Program-made: the position numbers and the translations under genes
Notes under the pieces: generated by a model
Seen by the model: the letters and a program-made list of their open reading frames with translations, nothing else
What the model was told of the DNA's origin: nothing
Database searches by the model: none
From: Planctomycetes bacterium UBA2386
GTDB taxonomy: Bacteria > Planctomycetota > UBA1135 > UBA2386
Assembly (NCBI GenBank): GCA_002343845.1
Contig: DDSQ01000160.1
Span: forward strand, 29,318-54,164
Length of the DNA stretch: 24,847 nucleotides
Direction: 5' to 3'
Part shown: positions 23,836-24,847 of the stretch, piece after piece
Numbering within the stretch: the first letter of the stretch is position 1
Layout: the number at the start of each line of letters is the position of its first letter

Positions 23836-24372
23836 ATGCGCTGCCCACTCGTCGCGTTGGCCCTGTTCGCTCTCACCGCCTGCTCCACCGCACCACCGAG
23901 CGTCGCCGGCACGCACGACGACGCGCAGGACCACGCGGCGATCCTGACCACGGTCGACCGCTTCTTCGAGGCGATGGCGGCGCGGGACCCGCAGGCGTGC
24001 GCAGCCACGACCACCGGTGACGGCATGGTGCACAGCGTGACGATCCGCGAGGGCCGGGCCGCGTTGCGCGCCCGTTCGATGCGCGACTTCGCCGAGCAAC
24101 TCAAGACCGGCACCGAACGACTGGTGGAGACCTACTGGCAGCCGACCATCCTGCAGCGCGGGCCGGTCGCGATGGTCTGGACGCCCTACCGCTTCCGCGT
24201 CGACGGCGTCGACTCGCACGGGGGCGTGGACGTGTTCACGCTGGTGAAGGACCGCGGCGAGTGGCGCATCGCGAATGCTGCCTACACCGCCGAGCCCGCG
24301 GGCGATGCCGTCCTGACGCCGGATCTCGCGCCGGCACCGGGCGCGATCGTGCGCCCCGCGAGCCTGCGCTGA
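23836..24372 (+). CDS. SnoaL/NTF2-like lipoprotein
   Basis: 178 residues. The lipobox LTAC-S at residues 13-17 predicts lipidation at Cys16. The mature part has a SnoaL/DUF4440-like cone fold: AAILTTVDRFFEAMAARDP, then MVHSVTIREGRAAL, then VAMVWTPYRFRVDG and DVFTLVKDRGEWRIANAAYT. Such domains bind small ligands or act as enzymes; the role here is unknown. TAACTT at 23823-23828, 8 nt before the ATG, could be a -10 element giving a nearly leaderless mRNA. The stop is 6 nt from the convergent carboxylase gene. Confidence 0.82.
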   Translation: MRCPLVALALFALTACSTAPPSVAGTHDDAQDHAAILTTVDRFFEAMAARDPQACAATTTGDGMVHSVTIREGRAALRARSMRDFAEQLKTGTERLVETYWQPTILQRGPVAMVWTPYRFRVDGVDSHGGVDVFTLVKDRGEWRIANAAYTAEPAGDAVLTPDLAPAPGAIVRPASLR

Positions 24373-24378
24373 CGCTCG

Positions 24379-24847
24379 TCACATCCGGAAGACCGGCGCC
24401 TCGTAGTCCGGGATCTCGGCGTTCAGCGCCGCCGACAGCGCCAACGCCAGCGCACCGCGTGTCTGCCGCGGGTCGATCACGCCGTCGTCCCACAGCCGCG
24501 CCGACGCGAACAGCGGGTGCCCTTCGGTCTCGTACTTCTCGAGGATCGGCGCCTTCAGCTTCTGCTCCTCGTCGGCCGACAGCTGCTGGCCCTTCTCCTC
24601 GAGCTGGTCCTTCTTCACCTGCGCCAGCACCCCGGCCGCCTGCTCGCCGCCCATCACCGAGATGCGGGCGTTCGGCCACATCCACAGCAGGCGTGGCGAG
24701 TAGGCACGTCCACACATGCCATAATTGCCGGCGCCGAAGGAGCCACCGATGACCACCGTGAACTTCGGCACATTGGCGCACGCGACGGCGGTGACCATCT
24801 TCGCCCCGTCGCGCGCGATGCCGCCGTTCTCGTACTTGCGGCCGACC
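24379..24847 (-). CDS. Methylcrotonyl-CoA carboxylase beta subunit, C-terminal part
   Basis: The gene enters from the right edge; 155 residues are visible, from [16 protein letters not shown] to the stop at 24379. [19 protein letters not shown] and [20 protein letters not shown] are signatures of the carboxyltransferase subunit of 3-methylcrotonyl-CoA carboxylase (LiuB/MccB). This enzyme carboxylates 3-methylcrotonyl-CoA in leucine breakdown. The end [20 protein letters not shown] is also typical. The N-terminal half is outside the window. Propionyl-CoA carboxylase beta is less likely, given the [17 protein letters not shown] wording. Confidence 0.9.
   Translation of the reverse strand, partial: VGRKYENGGIARDGAKMVTAVACANVPKFTVVIGGSFGAGNYGMCGRAYSPRLLWMWPNARISVMGGEQAAGVLAQVKKDQLEEKGQQLSADEEQKLKAPILEKYETEGHPLFASARLWDDGVIDPRQTRGALALALSAALNAEIPDYEAPVFRM

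Noticed and set aside
1..24847. CRISPR arrays, tRNA or rRNA genes
   Set aside because: No regularly spaced repeats, cloverleaf-like segments or conserved rRNA stretches were seen by eye.

Overview
The window is a gene-dense, very GC-rich stretch of bacterial chromosome with about 22 protein genes on both strands. Genes are packed with short gaps and several stop/start overlaps. I saw no rRNA, tRNA, CRISPR array, transposase or phage gene. The content points to Planctomycetota or a relative in the PVC group. The signs are a greA gene with a very long N-terminal extension (as in chlamydiae), many exported proteins of unknown function, a Lys/Ala-rich histone-H1-like protein tail, and an LptB-type ABC ATPase. 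This placement is inference; no marker gene is present.

Layout. 1-290: the 3' end of lptB. 298-3298 (minus): an operon of a membrane-anchored unknown protein and two adjacent PilT/PilB-like ATPases, both with degenerate catalytic motifs. 3506-7774 (plus): a histone-tailed protein, long greA, an alpha/beta hydrolase and a TPR protein. 7862-11600 (plus): a MoxR ATPase / DUF58 / transglutaminase module. 11617-13352: an enoyl-CoA hydratase divergent from an EamA permease. 13362-14519 (minus): an exported thioredoxin-like protein with an in-frame TGA where this fold has its active-site cysteine. 14707-18548: a YheT-type hydrolase, an unknown anchored protein, a beta-lactamase-family serine hydrolase and a DUF2024 protein. 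18585-20823 (minus): small membrane proteins, a methyltransferase and DUF4262. 20820-21942: a scar of long direct repeats around a lower-GC gene. 21885-24372: a large exported unknown protein divergent from a SnoaL-like lipoprotein. 24379-24847: the 3' end of a methylcrotonyl-CoA carboxylase beta subunit.

The strongest novelty candidate is the gene at 13362-14519. The reading frame continues across one TGA. The two halves together make one thioredoxin-like domain, with the TGA at the first Cys of the expected CxxC. A stable hairpin with a G in its loop follows the TGA at a distance fitting bacterial SECIS elements. I read it as a probable exported selenoprotein with a UxxL motif. Second are the paired ATPase-like proteins at 298-2662, which look like a pseudo-ATPase pair. 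Third is the duplication scar at 20.8-21.9 kb, where pieces of the two flanking genes are repeated on either side of an inserted gene.

Functional links are modest. The hydratase (11617-12402) resembles methylglutaconyl-CoA hydratase and the last gene is methylcrotonyl-CoA carboxylase beta; both belong to leucine breakdown but lie 12 kb apart. The MoxR/DUF58/transglutaminase trio is a recurring envelope-associated module.
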